A DNA stretch of 64,000 bases from Okapia johnstoni (taxonomy: Eukaryota; Chordata; Mammalia; Artiodactyla; Giraffidae): assembly GCA_024291935.2 (NCBI GenBank), contig CM044322.1:67447405-67511404 (forward strand). Direction: 5' to 3'. Positions 45,608-57,626 of the stretch are shown one piece after another; position 1 is the first letter of the stretch; the number at the start of each line of letters is the position of its first letter. Below the pieces are notes generated by a model, which was not told the DNA's origin, searched no databases, and worked only from the letters and a program-made list of their open reading frames with translations. Made by a program: the position numbers and the translations under genes.

Positions 45608-46399
45608 GAGTGGAGACTTCACCTTTGTCATCTACAAAATGATTAAAAACAGATTAAAATACAAAAAATTCATAAACACTTTGGTGATATTAAGTTAATA
45701 GGGAAAGGCATATGAAGGGGCAAAATCCTGGATTCCAGGCCGAAGTACCACCAGAAAATCCCACAGTTTCCCTGATTAACCACACTTAACATTTCTTGGC
45801 ATTATGAAATAAAAGCCATCTTCACTTTAGATTATAGGAACCATCCACTAATAATTTGGCTAATTTGAATTCACCAATGTGCAGAAACAACACATTGAGA
45901 CATGCCAGATTTTATGTCTATGCATACTTTCTAAATTAAAAAAAACTAAAGGAAATTAAATAAATTACATCTGGACTGAGAAAGAAGCCAAGTTTCAGTC
46001 CAATGCAAATGAAAGTGGTTTAGATGGTATGCCATTTAAAGGAGTTCTAAGTATTTCCCGAAATAACACAATTTGGTTGTGGAATTCACAATACTATTTT
46101 TTTTTCTTGTTCCATTTCAATTGGCTAAATGGAAATGAAGGTATGGATGAGAGGATCCTGTAATAACTCTAATTAAGATGCTTTCTATACCACTTGAAAA
46201 CTCAGTTTCTCTTTTCTGTAGTCCACTGGCTCATGACATCAATTGGCTGACAAGTCTGTTTTCAGTCCCTGATTATGAGAAGAACCAATATACCTCATTC
46301 CTGGCTAAGTAATAATGCTACCCTATCTTTTTTCCTGTAACACAATTGGGATAAATCATTTCTGTTTACATACACGACTTTGTCTGGAATCCACTTAAA
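45608..46399. other. Unannotated, left flank of C copy 2
   Basis: No gene or repeat recognised and no counterpart in this window. Confidence 0.55.
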
Positions 46400-46880
46400 G
46401 GCTCTGGGGCTCTGTGGGACACAGTCCCCAAACTGTCCTGCCCCCCCATCTCACCCGCCTGCCCTGAGGCCTGAGGGCCTGGATAGCACATGGAGAAGGC
46501 CTCTGTCCCACACTCACCACACTCTGGCGAGGACTGCTGACTGGTTGCCCGTTGGTGGAGCATGAGCTCTAACCCCTGTCTAAGGGTCCCACTAAAGGTC
46601 TTACAATATTGACTGTGTGCCCACCCCACCCCAGTACAGTCTCCACCCATTTCTAGTCTTCCTGAGTCCCCAGCCTTCCCTAGAGGAAATAAAGAGTAAG
46701 ATTTAACCTTATAAACAAAGTTAAGTTTTTCATGTCTAATGTATCCAGTTGTACTCTTTATTTGGAGCCCTGTAAATTCTTCTCGCAAAAATGAATGTTT
46801 TTGTCGTGTGTTGCAAGCATGTTTTCAATTTATCACTATCTTTAATTTTTATTTTTGTTTTTGTTTATCTGTCTTTGTCT

Positions 46881-47138
46881 GTGCTGGGTCTTCCTTGTCG
46901 TGCTTGGCTTCTCTCTAGCTGTCCTGAGTGGGGACTGCTCTCTTGTTAGGGAGCACAGGCTCTAGATGCACAGGCGTCAGTAGCTGTAACTCACAGGCTC
47001 TAGAGCCTTGGAGCAGTAGTTGTGGTGCACAGGCTTAGTTGCTCAGCGGCATGTGGGATCTTCCCAGACCAGGAATCAGACCCATGTCCCCTGCAATGGC
47101 AGGCAGATTCTTAATCACTGGGCCACAAAGGAAGCCCC
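46881..47138 (-). mobile_element. CHR-type SINE (C copy 2)
   Basis: Counterpart of 3028-3282, with scattered substitutions. Confidence 0.8.
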
Positions 47139-47292
47139 ATCACTGTCTTTTTATTATGATCACTTGTACTTATATCATGAAGACATTTATTTTCCAAAAC
47201 ATCAGTAACTTAAATATTTTTGTTATTTTGGCTGTGAGAAGGAAAAGGAGAAGGATGTTATGACTAACATTCTTATTAAGGGCTAAGTACTC

Positions 47293-47307
47293 CTTTAAAA
47301 TATTTTA
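47293..47307. other. Empty L1 insertion site
   Basis: Reads 'ctttaaaatattttaat' without the 1-kb L1 found at 3451-4470, and without duplicated target sequence, so it represents the pre-insertion state. Confidence 0.9.
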
Positions 47308-47990
47308 ATAAATAGGAAAATAAAAGCAGGTGTTTCAAGACAAACTTTTCTGTTAAACAATTCTGAATATTTCTAAAGATGTTTGTCAAAATGGACTAAT
47401 TAATTCTTTAGGATAATGATAGAAGTTTTCCCCCAGAAATGATATAGAGTAGAAATATGCTGATACAGTCATAAATGGAACTGAGGAGTTTGTAAAGCAC
47501 ATGTGGTAATTTATGTCTCAAAAAGCTTAGAACATTTTGGAAGTGATAATGATTGTACATGAATGATTAAGTCATTTTAACGGATTTCATTTACAATGTG
47601 TCTATTCATCAGATACTGTAGTTGTTTTCTGAGAAAAGAGGGGCACGTTCAATTAACGTTAGTTAAAGAACTTTAAAGGAATTTATGATTAAATTTGTTA
47701 TGTCATATTAACGATTTCATTGGTGGAGAATTCACTGAGTTTTAATATAGCTTCAATTTGCCAAGTAGATTTGTATTTCTTTGACCAAACAACATATTGG
47801 ACTTTTTGAAAATTTTCCTATAGTTGATTCAAGAACCATTTATAAAAGTTGGTGAATATTTATAATAATTAAACAGGATAAATTATGTAAAACAAAGAGA
47901 CCAATTTAGAGACTATCACTCTGTTAAGTGCATAGTACCTCGAACACCCTAACTAAATTCTGCTGACTATAAGTAGTGTGAGCTTATTAT

Positions 47991-48345
47991 TGTTATGGAC
48001 TGAATCTTTGTGTCCCCATAAAAATTCATACGTTGAAACCCTAACCTCCAGTGGGAGGGTCCCAGGAGGTGGGGCCTTTGGGAGGTAATTAGGTCATGAG
48101 GGTGGAATCCCATGACATTACCATCTCTCTAAAAAGAGGAATAGAGGTAGTCCTTTCTCTCTTTCTGCCACAAGAAGATAAATGAGAAGGTGGCAAAATC
48201 TAAGTAAGAACACATTCACCAGAGCCTGACCTTGCTGCCTCCTGACCTTGACTCTCAACCTTTAGAACCTTTAGAACTCAAACAAATAATTATTGTATAA
48301 GCACCCTCATCCAAGGTGTTCTGTTACTGCACCTCTAACTGACTG
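47991..48345 (+). mobile_element. MaLR-type LTR (C copy 2)
   Basis: Counterpart of 5176-5522; same solo structure. Confidence 0.75.
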
Positions 48346-48932
48346 AAGCACCTATCATTATGGATTTTGAGAGTAAGATTTTTCTTTAGCTCTTTAGTTA
48401 ATAGAAAGGAGCCACAGATCCTCCCAAAAACATTGCACTGGACAGAGTAAATAGGTAAGAACAGCTTTATTCAAGACATTGTGATAAAGGTCTAGACTAT
48501 TGCAAGGAGAAAGATTGAACTCAACTCTCCTGAAACAAGTGGCTGGGGGTAGGGGGATTTGTAAACACTGAGTGAGCTGATGAGAAGATAACAGAGGTCC
48601 TCAGCCTCAAGGTTCCCATCTGTGCTTAGTCATCGGCATTTGTGGAAATGAAGCCTCCACCTTTCCACACAGACTGGGATAAAGGGACCCATTTTTCAGG
48701 TTATTACTTTTAGGAAGGCGGGCTGGCAGGTTCTAGAGAAAAACATTCCTGGGTTATAAAACGTTCACATATCATCATGGTAGAGAGGAATTGGCACACC
48801 GTCCAAAGTAGATGGTTAAAGAATAAGGAGATCAAGAAAAAGTGTCTGGAATAAATTGGGAGATTGGGGTTGATATTTACACACTGTTATATACAAAGTT
48901 GATAATTAATAAGGATCAACTATGTAACACAG

Positions 48933-49203
48933 CGGAGAAGGCAATGGCACCCCACTCCAGTACTCTTGCCTGGAAAATCCCATGGATGGAGGAGCCTGGT
49001 AGGCTGCACTCCATGGTGTCGCTAAGAGTTGAACACGACTGAGCGACTTCACTTTCACTTTTCACTTTCATGCATTGGAGAAGGAAGTGGCAACCCACTC
49101 CAGTGTTCTTGCCTGGAGAATCCCAGGGAGGGGGAGCCTGGTGGGCTGCCGTCTATGGGGTTGCACAGAGTGGGACATGACTGAAGAGACTTAGCAGCAG
49201 CAG
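48933..49203 (+). mobile_element. Bov-A2 SINE (dimeric), present only in C copy 2
   Basis: Two Bov-A units ('cggagaaggcaatggcaccc' and 'ggagaaggaagtggcaaccc') joined by the A2 linker 'cactttcacttttcacttt'. It is flanked by 'tatgtaacacag' and 'tatataacgcag', a 12-bp target duplication with two changes. The site in copy 1 (about 6085-6105, 'tatataacacagagaactc') is empty. A young insertion after the duplication. Confidence 0.95.
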
Positions 49204-50217
49204 CATATAACGCAGAGAACTCTATTCAAAACTCTATATGCTGTGCTTAGTCACTCAGTGGTGTCCAATTCTTTGTGACCCCACAGGCTGTAGTCCATCA
49301 GGCTCCTCTGTCAATACTCTATAATTGATACATATATAAAGAGTCTAAATGAGTGTATATATGCAACTGATTCACTTTGCTGTGCAGCAGAAACTAACAC
49401 AACATTGTAGAGCAACTATACTCCAAGACAAGTCAGTTTTTAAAAATGTCTGAAGCTTAGACATGCTATGGGGACTGTTAAGGCCTTTTTGGTAAAGTCC
49501 TAGTTCTTGTTTATTAATACTTGACAGCAAGGCAAAAATAAACAGAATAAAATCTGTTGATCTGATAGACATGCACTGCTAATCATTTTACACTGTGGTT
49601 TATTCATGAAAAACTTCTGAATTAATGAAGCAATAAAAACTATCCCTCAGCAGTCTCCTTAATACTTTTTCATTAATACACACTTTACAAGGCTACCTTT
49701 TAATGAGGAACAAATATGATAACGACAACAAATCAAAGCTTCTGTATGTTTTGCTCTATGATAGTTCCAGTATATATTATAATGACTATTCTTGTAGTGG
49801 TAACAATGTGAGGGGCTAGATATAACATGGAGTCACGCCAGGCTTCTATCAGCTTGGGATCCTGCTGAGACACCCAGACCCCTGAACACATACAGATACA
49901 TGCTTATTCCTATTTGCAAGCATATTAGACAGGGTAAAGTTGAAGAAATTTATTAAAATACAGGTTATTGGTTTTGTTCAGTCGCTAAGTCATGTCCGAC
50001 TCTTTGCGACTCCACGGACTGCAGCACGCCAGGTTTCCTAGTCCTTCCCACTTTATGGTATTTGTATCATAATTAAATCCATTTGTGAGTACCTGGCATC
50101 ACTTATTTCTCATTGAAAATCTCTCTTATATAATACAGTTTGCGGATGTGAGAGTGTAATTTAAAAAGTCTTGATCTTACTTTTATATCTAAAACAGCGT
50201 AGTCACTGTGTGACACT

Positions 50218-51568
50218 GTTATTATTCAGTCGCTAAGTCATATCCAGCTCTTTGCAACCCTATGGACTGCAATATGCCCGACTTCCCTGTCCTTCACTAT
50301 TTCTCGGAGTTTGCTCAAATTCATATCCACTGAGTCAGTGATGCTAACTAACTACCTCATCCTTTGCTGCCCTCTTCTCCTTTTGCCTTCAGTCTTTCCC
50401 AGCATCAGGGACTTTTCCAATGAATCTGATCTTCGCAACCAGAGGCTAAAATGTTGGAAGTTCAGCTTCAGCTTCAGTTATTCCAATGAGTATTTGACGT
50501 TGATTTCCTCTAGGATTGACTGGTTTGACCCCCTTACAGTCAAACAGAACTCTCAAGCATTCTCCAGTGCCACAATTGAAAAGCATCAATTCTTTGGCAC
50601 TCAGCCTTCTTTACAGTCCAATTCTTACATTTGTACAACTACAACTACTGGAACAACCATAGCTTTGACTCTAGGGACCTTTGTTAGCAAAGTGATGTCT
50701 CTGCTCTTTTATTAAAAAGCTGTCTGGGTTTGTCATAGCTTTCCTTCCAAGCAGCAAACATCTTTTAATTTCATCACAGCAGTCACTGTCCCCAGTCATT
50801 GTGGAGCCCAAGAAAAAAAATCTGCCACTGTTTCCACTTTTTCCCTGTCTATTTGCCATGAAGTGATGGAACTGGATGCCATGATGTTAGTTTTTTGAAT
50901 GTTGAGTTTTAAGCCAGCTTTTTCCACTTTCTTCTTTCACCCTCATCAGGAAGCTCTTTAGTTCCACTTCACTTTCTGCCATTAGGGTGATATCATCTGC
51001 ATATCTGAGACTGTTGATATTTCCCCTGGCAAACTTGATTCCAGCTTGTGATTCATCCAGTCCAGCATTTCGCATGATGTATTTTGCATATGAGTTAATT
51101 AAACAGAGTGACAATATATAGCCTCGACGTACTCCTTTCCCTATTTTGAAACAGTCCATTGTTTCATGAAAGATCTAACTGTTGCTTCTCGATCTACAAA
51201 TAGCTTTCTTAGGAGACAGGTAAGATGGTTCGTATTCCTATATTTTTAAGAATTTTACATAATTTGTTGTGATCCACACTGTCAAAGGTTTAAGCACAGG
51301 CAATGAAGCAAAAGTAGATGTTTTTCTGGAATTGCTTTGCCTTCACTGTGATCCAAGGAATATTGGCAAATTGATTTCTGGTTTCTCTGCCTTTTCTAAC
51401 CCAGCTTGTACATCTGGAAGTTCTTGGTTCATGTACTGCTAAAGCCCAGCTTGAAGGATTTTGAACAGAATCTTACTAGCATATGAAATGAGGTACAGTA
51501 GTTTGAACATTTTTTGGTATAACCCTTCTTTGGGACTGGAGTGAAAGCTGACCGTTTCCCAGTGTGTT
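50218..51568 (-). mobile_element. BovB 3' part (C copy 2)
   Basis: Counterpart of 7103-8452. A 90-codon minus frame (50887-51159) still shows the YADD box (SLRYADDITLM), but frameshifts flank it. Confidence 0.92.
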
Positions 51569-51985
51569 TACACTATGTAAACTATTCATGTTTCTGTGCA
51601 TGATTATTCCATAATCATGGATTGGATTAACCATATCATCTACTTTCATAAATATTTTGAGTATTACATGATAAACTGTATGAATGCTAATTATATTGTG
51701 GTCTGTATTAAAGGCACAGTGTATGGGAGCTAGCTAGTAGTTTTAATAACTGTGACAATAGCAGCAACTGTAGTGTAGTAACAATACTGAATAATATGTC
51801 AAAAATATTTCTTGCTCTATAGTTTGATATTGTGTTAGAGAGATATTTCCTTGATTGTTTTGTTTCAAATATGTGGTCTTCACATGTGATATGGTTGGTT
51901 GACATTGTCAAACTCTTTATGGTATCTGCAGTATTCTATAGCTAATCTTGAATTGTGAAATGAAAACTTGTTTTTTCCTTCTTTG

Positions 51986-52187
51986 GGCCTACGTTGATGG
52001 CTCAGATGGTAAAGAATCTGCCTGCTGTTGGAGAGACCTGGGTTTGATCCCTGGGTCAGGAAGATCCCCTGGAAAAGAGAATGGCAACCTACTCCAGTAT
52101 TCTTGTCTGGAGTACTCCATGGACAGACGAGTCTGGTGAGCTACAGTCCATGGGGTCTCAAAAAATTGGACAAACTGAACTACTAAC
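51986..52187 (+). mobile_element. Bov-tA SINE (C copy 2)
   Basis: Counterpart of 8864-9066. Confidence 0.93.
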
Positions 52188-52362
52188 ATTTTCCTTCTTG
52201 AGCAGCAAACAGTATGCTGTTTCTCAGGCAGTCTGTGTTTATCCTCTACCCTTTTCATAAGATGTAAAATCAAAGAATCTTTATGAGAAACTGACAATCT
52301 ACATAAAATAATTCACTCAGGATAATACTTTTTCCCTTTTGCAGTCATGGTCAACTACAGTA

Positions 52363-52439
52363 TTGGGTTGGCCAAAACATTCACTTTGATTTTTCCATGA
52401 TGTTATGGAAAACCAGGGCAAATATTTTGGTCAGCCCAA
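52363..52439. mobile_element. Mariner-type MITE (C copy 2)
   Basis: Counterpart of 9241-9329, shorter by internal deletion; TA flanks kept. Confidence 0.86.
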
Positions 52440-52712
52440 TAGTTTTAAAAGAATTCAGTCTGGTGTGATGGAATGAGAATATATGATGGTCATCGTAGGG
52501 CATTAAAAAACAAAAAACACAGGAAAAGCAAACAACAACAAAGAATCCTTTATTTATGACTTTCCTAAGTAGAATGAAATCTTTCCTAAGGAGAAATTCA
52601 CCAAATAACTTGATTGAATTAATATAAAATTTGCATTTGTCATACCAAAGTGAAGAAAATCAATCCCTAGTGTTTGATTTTTTTTAATTACCTACCTAAC
52701 TTGCTAATATAC

Positions 52713-52780
52713 TTATATATGTATATATATATATGTGTGAGTGTGTGTGTGTGTGTGTGTGTATGTGTGTGTGTGTATCA
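52713..52780. repeat. TA/TG microsatellite (C copy 2)
   Basis: Counterpart of 9582-9668 with a different motif composition. Confidence 0.92.
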
Positions 52781-53079
52781 CATAGAAATTTGAAGCTATA
52801 CTTTAATAGAGGAGGCACTTATTAAAGTGTAAATATTGAAGAAAACTGCATATAACCACATGATCAATATCTTATCAAACTTTCTTAATAAATGGTGGTC
52901 TCTCTAACAGCTATCCAATAAAAAAGAGATAAGGTCAGCAGAAAATGTACCTGAACTTTAGATTTTAAATTATAATCTCATCAAAAAAAGAATAAAATAC
53001 CTATTTAGTAAAGAAAAGTGAGAGTTTTTAAAACTGCAAACAATAAGACATTAAGAAAAGAAATTGGGAAAGGCAAAAG

Positions 53080-53555
53080 AAGCAAACTGATATTCTGTGC
53101 TCATGAATTGAAAGAATTATTATTGCTAAAATCACCATAGTACCCAAAGCAATCCACAGAGTAAATGAAATCTCTATCAGAATATCAGTGGCGTTATTCA
53201 GAGAAGTGAAAAAATCCTCTTTTGTGTACAGCAACATAAAAGGCCCAAATAGCAAAAATAACCTTGAGAAAAACAAAGCTGGATGCTTCATGATTTTAAA
53301 ATTACATTACAAAATTACGGTAGTCAAAACAATATTATGTAGATAGAAAAATAGACATAAATCAGTGAAACAAAATAGAGAACCTGGTAATCAATCCACA
53401 CATCACTGATCAATTAATTTAGAATATAATTAATTGTGCCTAGAATAGTCACGTCAATGATATATTGGGGAAAATGGACAGCCACATCCAAAAATGAAAC
53501 CGTATCTCTATCTTACATCATACACAAAAATCAACCCAAAATGGACCAAAAAATA
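53080..53555 (+). pseudogene. Old L1 ORF2 fragment (C copy 2)
   Basis: Counterpart of 9955-10440; no frame survives. Confidence 0.72.
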
Positions 53556-53699
53556 TCCAAGTTTCCATTTTTCATGGTCTTTTAATTGGAAACACTTTGA
53601 TGATTTAGTTTATTTCACTTATAGTTGTGTGAAGAAACCATTGCCTACTTTGGGTACTTCAAGCAAATATAGATATAATATAGATAACTGGTACTTACA

Positions 53700-54184
53700 A
53701 AAGTGTCACATCACTTTTCTGACAAAGGTCCATCTAGTCAAGGCTATGGTTTTTCCTGTAGTCATGTATGGATGTGAGAGTTGGACCATAAAGAAGGCTG
53801 TGTGCCAAAGAATTGATGCTTTCGAATTGTGCTGCAGAAAAAGACTCTTGAGTATCCCTTGGACTACAAAGAGCTCAAACAAGTCTATCCAAAAGGAAAC
53901 CAACCCTGAATATTCACTGAAAGGACATGTTGAAGCTGAAGCTCCAATACTTTGACCAGTTGATGTGAAGAACTGGCTCATTGCAAAAGACCCTGATGCT
54001 GGGAAAGATTGAGGGCTGTAACAAAAGGGATCAACAGAGGATGAGATGGTTGAATGGCATCATCAACTCAATGGACATGAGACTGAGCAAACTCCAGGAG
54101 ATAGTGGAGGACAGAGGAGCCTGGTATGGTGCGCTGCATGGGGTAGCAAAGAGTTGGACACAACTGAGCAACTGAACAACAACA
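53700..54184 (+). mobile_element. BovB 3' end (C copy 2)
   Basis: Counterpart of 10590-11068, with the [12 protein letters not shown] block and the 'gagcaactgaacaacaac' tail. Confidence 0.93.
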
Positions 54185-54254
54185 GTAATCATGAATGAGT
54201 GAAAGCCCCTAGATTCTTGAGTGTTATCTTATTAGTGGTGGTCTAAATAATCAG

Positions 54255-57200
54255 AAATTTTCTGTTATGACACAGGTCATAAATTGATTGGAAATCCCCA
54301 ACAATTATTGAGACTTTCCTTACTATTATTATAGTTAGGAGAGAATAACCTGAAGCCCCTGTAATGTGTGATTATAGGGATCAACAGAAGGGGGAGAAAC
54401 AATTCCCCTGAAGTAAAAAGGAGACATAAAAGTAAAAAACCTTAACATAGACTCAGAGGTGTCCAGCTCAGGGTTATGACATGGAAAACATGATAAAGAT
54501 CATTTATTTGGATTCAGATTCATATAAATATTTTCCAAATGATAAAATGTAATAGGTACAACAGTGAACTCTGGGAATATTACAGGAAACTAAGCAACAT
54601 TCTCGTTCTCCCACCATATCTTAGAGCCTGTGTGTATGTGCTCAGGCACTCAGTTGTGTCCAGCTCTTTGCAGCCCCACAGACTGCACCCCACTTGTCTA
54701 GGGAGGAATAAGTAGGCAGAGTTACAAACTTATGTCTTATGTGTTTTGTTGGTGAAGATATGGGAGAGCAGCATTAGTTAGCAAATTTAATTTTAAATTA
54801 AGTTTTAAAACCCATTACATTTCTGTGTCTTTTTCTCATATAAAACCAGAGATTCTGAAGGCTGACTGGCTTCAGGAAAGGCTGGGCCCGCTGATTGATC
54901 ACTGTTGTCAGCACTCTGTCACTTGCTCTCTGTTCTTCATTCTCTTCCCTATCATTGGCTCCTTTTAGTTTTCTTTATCATTTTGTAAGTATGTCCACAA
55001 ACTATCAACTGCTGTTGTTAGACCTTGACAATTTATTGAAACCATCAATGACTTCAGGGGTTTTTAAGGGGGTCTTTAAATTTAGCCTGGCATCAGATTG
55101 TTGTTCAGTGCTAAGTCGTGTCCAACTCTTTGCAACCCATGGACTGCAGCATACCAGGCTTCCCCTGTCCTCCACTATCTCAGAGTTTGCTCAATTCATG
55201 TCCATTGAGTCGGTGATGCCATCCAACCATCTCATCCTTGCGGTCTCCTTATCCTTTTGGTGGTGGGGTATAACTTTATTAAAAATTCCACCAGAATCAA
55301 GAGGGTAAGGGGGGGAGGTTACAGTTCACAAATGGAATTGGTATTTAAGAGTACAAGGAGGGAATGGGAAAAGGAATTGGCAGACAAAATCTTAATCTGT
55401 CTGGTTTGATCATTTCAGCGTTAGGGTTGACTTTGCAAAGAATGAAAATGCTCAGAGTATTTGAGGTTGAAGAGACCCTAGTAGTTATTCTTTGAATGTA
55501 AGGGGCGAGACGTTAGATAAGTAGCTCAGGGCAGAGGGGAATATGAATGCTGAGGCACCAAGTTAAAGACCAAAATTTTGTGAAATCATGGGGGTGCCTT
55601 ATGAAAGGGAGGAGAGACCACGATTAAAATGTGCTTAAAGTGGGAGATGGCATTTGATTACCACTTCTGAGGATTATCGATGGATTTGAGTGAGATTTAT
55701 TGGAAGATGATATCTTCATAAGCAACCTAGACACTAGCACAATCACTCATCCTCCCCTCACATGACCCTGCATTTTGCTCTTTTATATTATATGCATTAC
55801 TACATCATCCTAAAAGTCGTTATCTAGGGGTACCATAAACCACTTTATCTAATGTAGTAATTGCATCACATTTTTGGACCCTTAATGTGGTTTATTTTTT
55901 CTTCATAGTCCCTATGAAGAAGTCATTTGATAATGCATTGTTTGTTTGCTTATCTGCTTGTCAGTATTTACTGCAATTCTTTTGAAGAAATAAGATTTAA
56001 CCCCCTTTGTTCACTTGCTTGATCCTGCTAAAACAGTTGCTGCTACACATTGCTTAAATAACAGTGTCTCAAAGGTGCAATCAGAGGCTGACTCTCAAAA
56101 GATGGGTATTCAGATTCATTGAGGGATTGACAAACTCGTCACACCAGTGGTGGTAAGATGCTAGCTGCTCCGCCTTACAAGACCACTCCGTCTCTTGCCT
56201 GGCAGTAACTCTTCGTGGTCATCAGCGCTGGTGGAAGCTGAACTCTGACTTCTGATCACTTGCACTGTGGCCCTTAACTCCTGCCAGCACAATGCATTCA
56301 TTTGGTTCACTGTTTCGCATTGGGTCACACGAAAAAGCCCATTCACTGAAGTTGCTTTTTGTCCCTACATATTGTGCAGATAGAGTGAGTTGGAAGGAAA
56401 TCAGGGATGGTTTGTGAGTGGGTCTCTCTGCTTACGCACCAGTTCTTCCCTGGGCAGGAGGCAGATGTGGGACACCCAGCAGCCTCCTTCACAGCAGCCA
56501 GAGTCTGGCAAACTAATCAATGCAGTGTTAGCATCTTGAATAAACAAGGCAAATGACATCTTTTGCACATTATTTCATAGGAAAATTGCTTTTGAAAAGC
56601 TTTTCTAGATCAGCACGTTTTCAGGAATCCCTCCCTCAGTTTTCAAAGAGTACCTGACCTTTCATTTTTAAGCTCCTCTTCTTTGTTGCCTTCAGGATCG
56701 TTATTATGGACCTTTCTTTCAGTCACTAACATTGCTGTTTCTGAGCAATGTGCATTCATGGTTACGGAACTCATAGTATTGGAAGCCAAGTAAAGTCATA
56801 TCAAAAAATATAAGGTTTCAGAGTATTTTTGAGGCTCCTTACTAAAAGAATAATCCAAGTTTCTTCAAGGGAAAGCTGCCTCTATCACTCTCCTTGCATC
56901 ATAATTGCTTTATAAAATCAAGAACTTGTTTTATGAGTTAGCTATGGCTTAAAATTCTCTGATTCTTACTGCTTGCATGTAAAAAATACTTTCTTAGAGC
57001 AAAAAATTCATTATTCATCATGAATATTGTGATTTTATTCTTTGATATATTCAGTTGCTTCTAATAAGGTGTGTTTCACTCATTTGGAATGGACTGTTTA
57101 ATAACATTCTACTTATATTGTCAGAGCATGTTACATGATCATCGATGGATGACGTCTCATACATTTCGTACCCCTGCAGCATTTAAGAGTATCAGGAATG

Positions 57201-57626
57201 CGTGCTCCAACGTTCAAGATTTTTTTTTTTTAATTCTAATAGCTTTGCAAGTATAATTTGATTGAAATAATAGTTCGTTGTTAAAATGCCATACTGGTCT
57301 TATCCTCAAGTAAAATATTATTCAAGTCTTAAAACAAATTATATGTAATTTCTTTTCATAATTATTGCAAATTAAGTCATCAGGGAAATTATTATGCTAA
57401 GGAAAATAATCTGTTTTAGGATTCAACTATTCAAATATATAAAACTCAATACAGTGAAATATGATAGGTCTAACTGGAATTATTTTAGTTTTTTTTTTTT
57501 TTTTTCTTTTTTTTCATACACTTTTACAATTAATGACAACATCTTTTATAAGTTTTCTGCTGTAATATTCCCACTGTACATTTTTATAGATTGTATTCCG
57601 TTAACTACTTTTAGTCAGACTCATTT
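54255..57626. other. Right flank of C copy 2, mostly unannotated
   Basis: Contains a Bov-A scrap at 54626-54700 (minus), a 165-bp BovB 3' tail at 55096-55262 (minus; several one-base gaps against family consensus) and T-runs at 57222-57232 and 57490-57520. No gene recognised; the 137-codon frame at 54895-55308 runs into the BovB piece and is not credible. Confidence 0.6.

Larger units (their letters stand above)
46400..54254 (+). repeat. Segmental duplication block C, copy 2
   Basis: Collinear, same-strand copy of 2553-11137. It lacks the L1 of copy 1 and has an additional Bov-A2 SINE (48933-49203). Open frames in matching positions (for example 6263-6463 and 49372-49572) differ by single residues, showing substitution-type divergence. 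Confidence 0.93.
45608..57626 (+). repeat. 12-kb block inserted in the right palindrome arm
   Basis: The left arm reads continuously across this point (about 32600), whereas the right arm is interrupted by 12.0 kb. It consists of 45608-46399 (no homology elsewhere in the window), C copy 2 (46400-54254) and 54255-57626. The junctions show only 'tg' as possible overlap ('cctatg' on the left, 'catttgtaatg' on the right). Confidence 0.85.

Noticed and set aside
54895..55308. 137-codon plus-strand frame
   Set aside because: Runs across a boundary into an antisense BovB tail; no motif.
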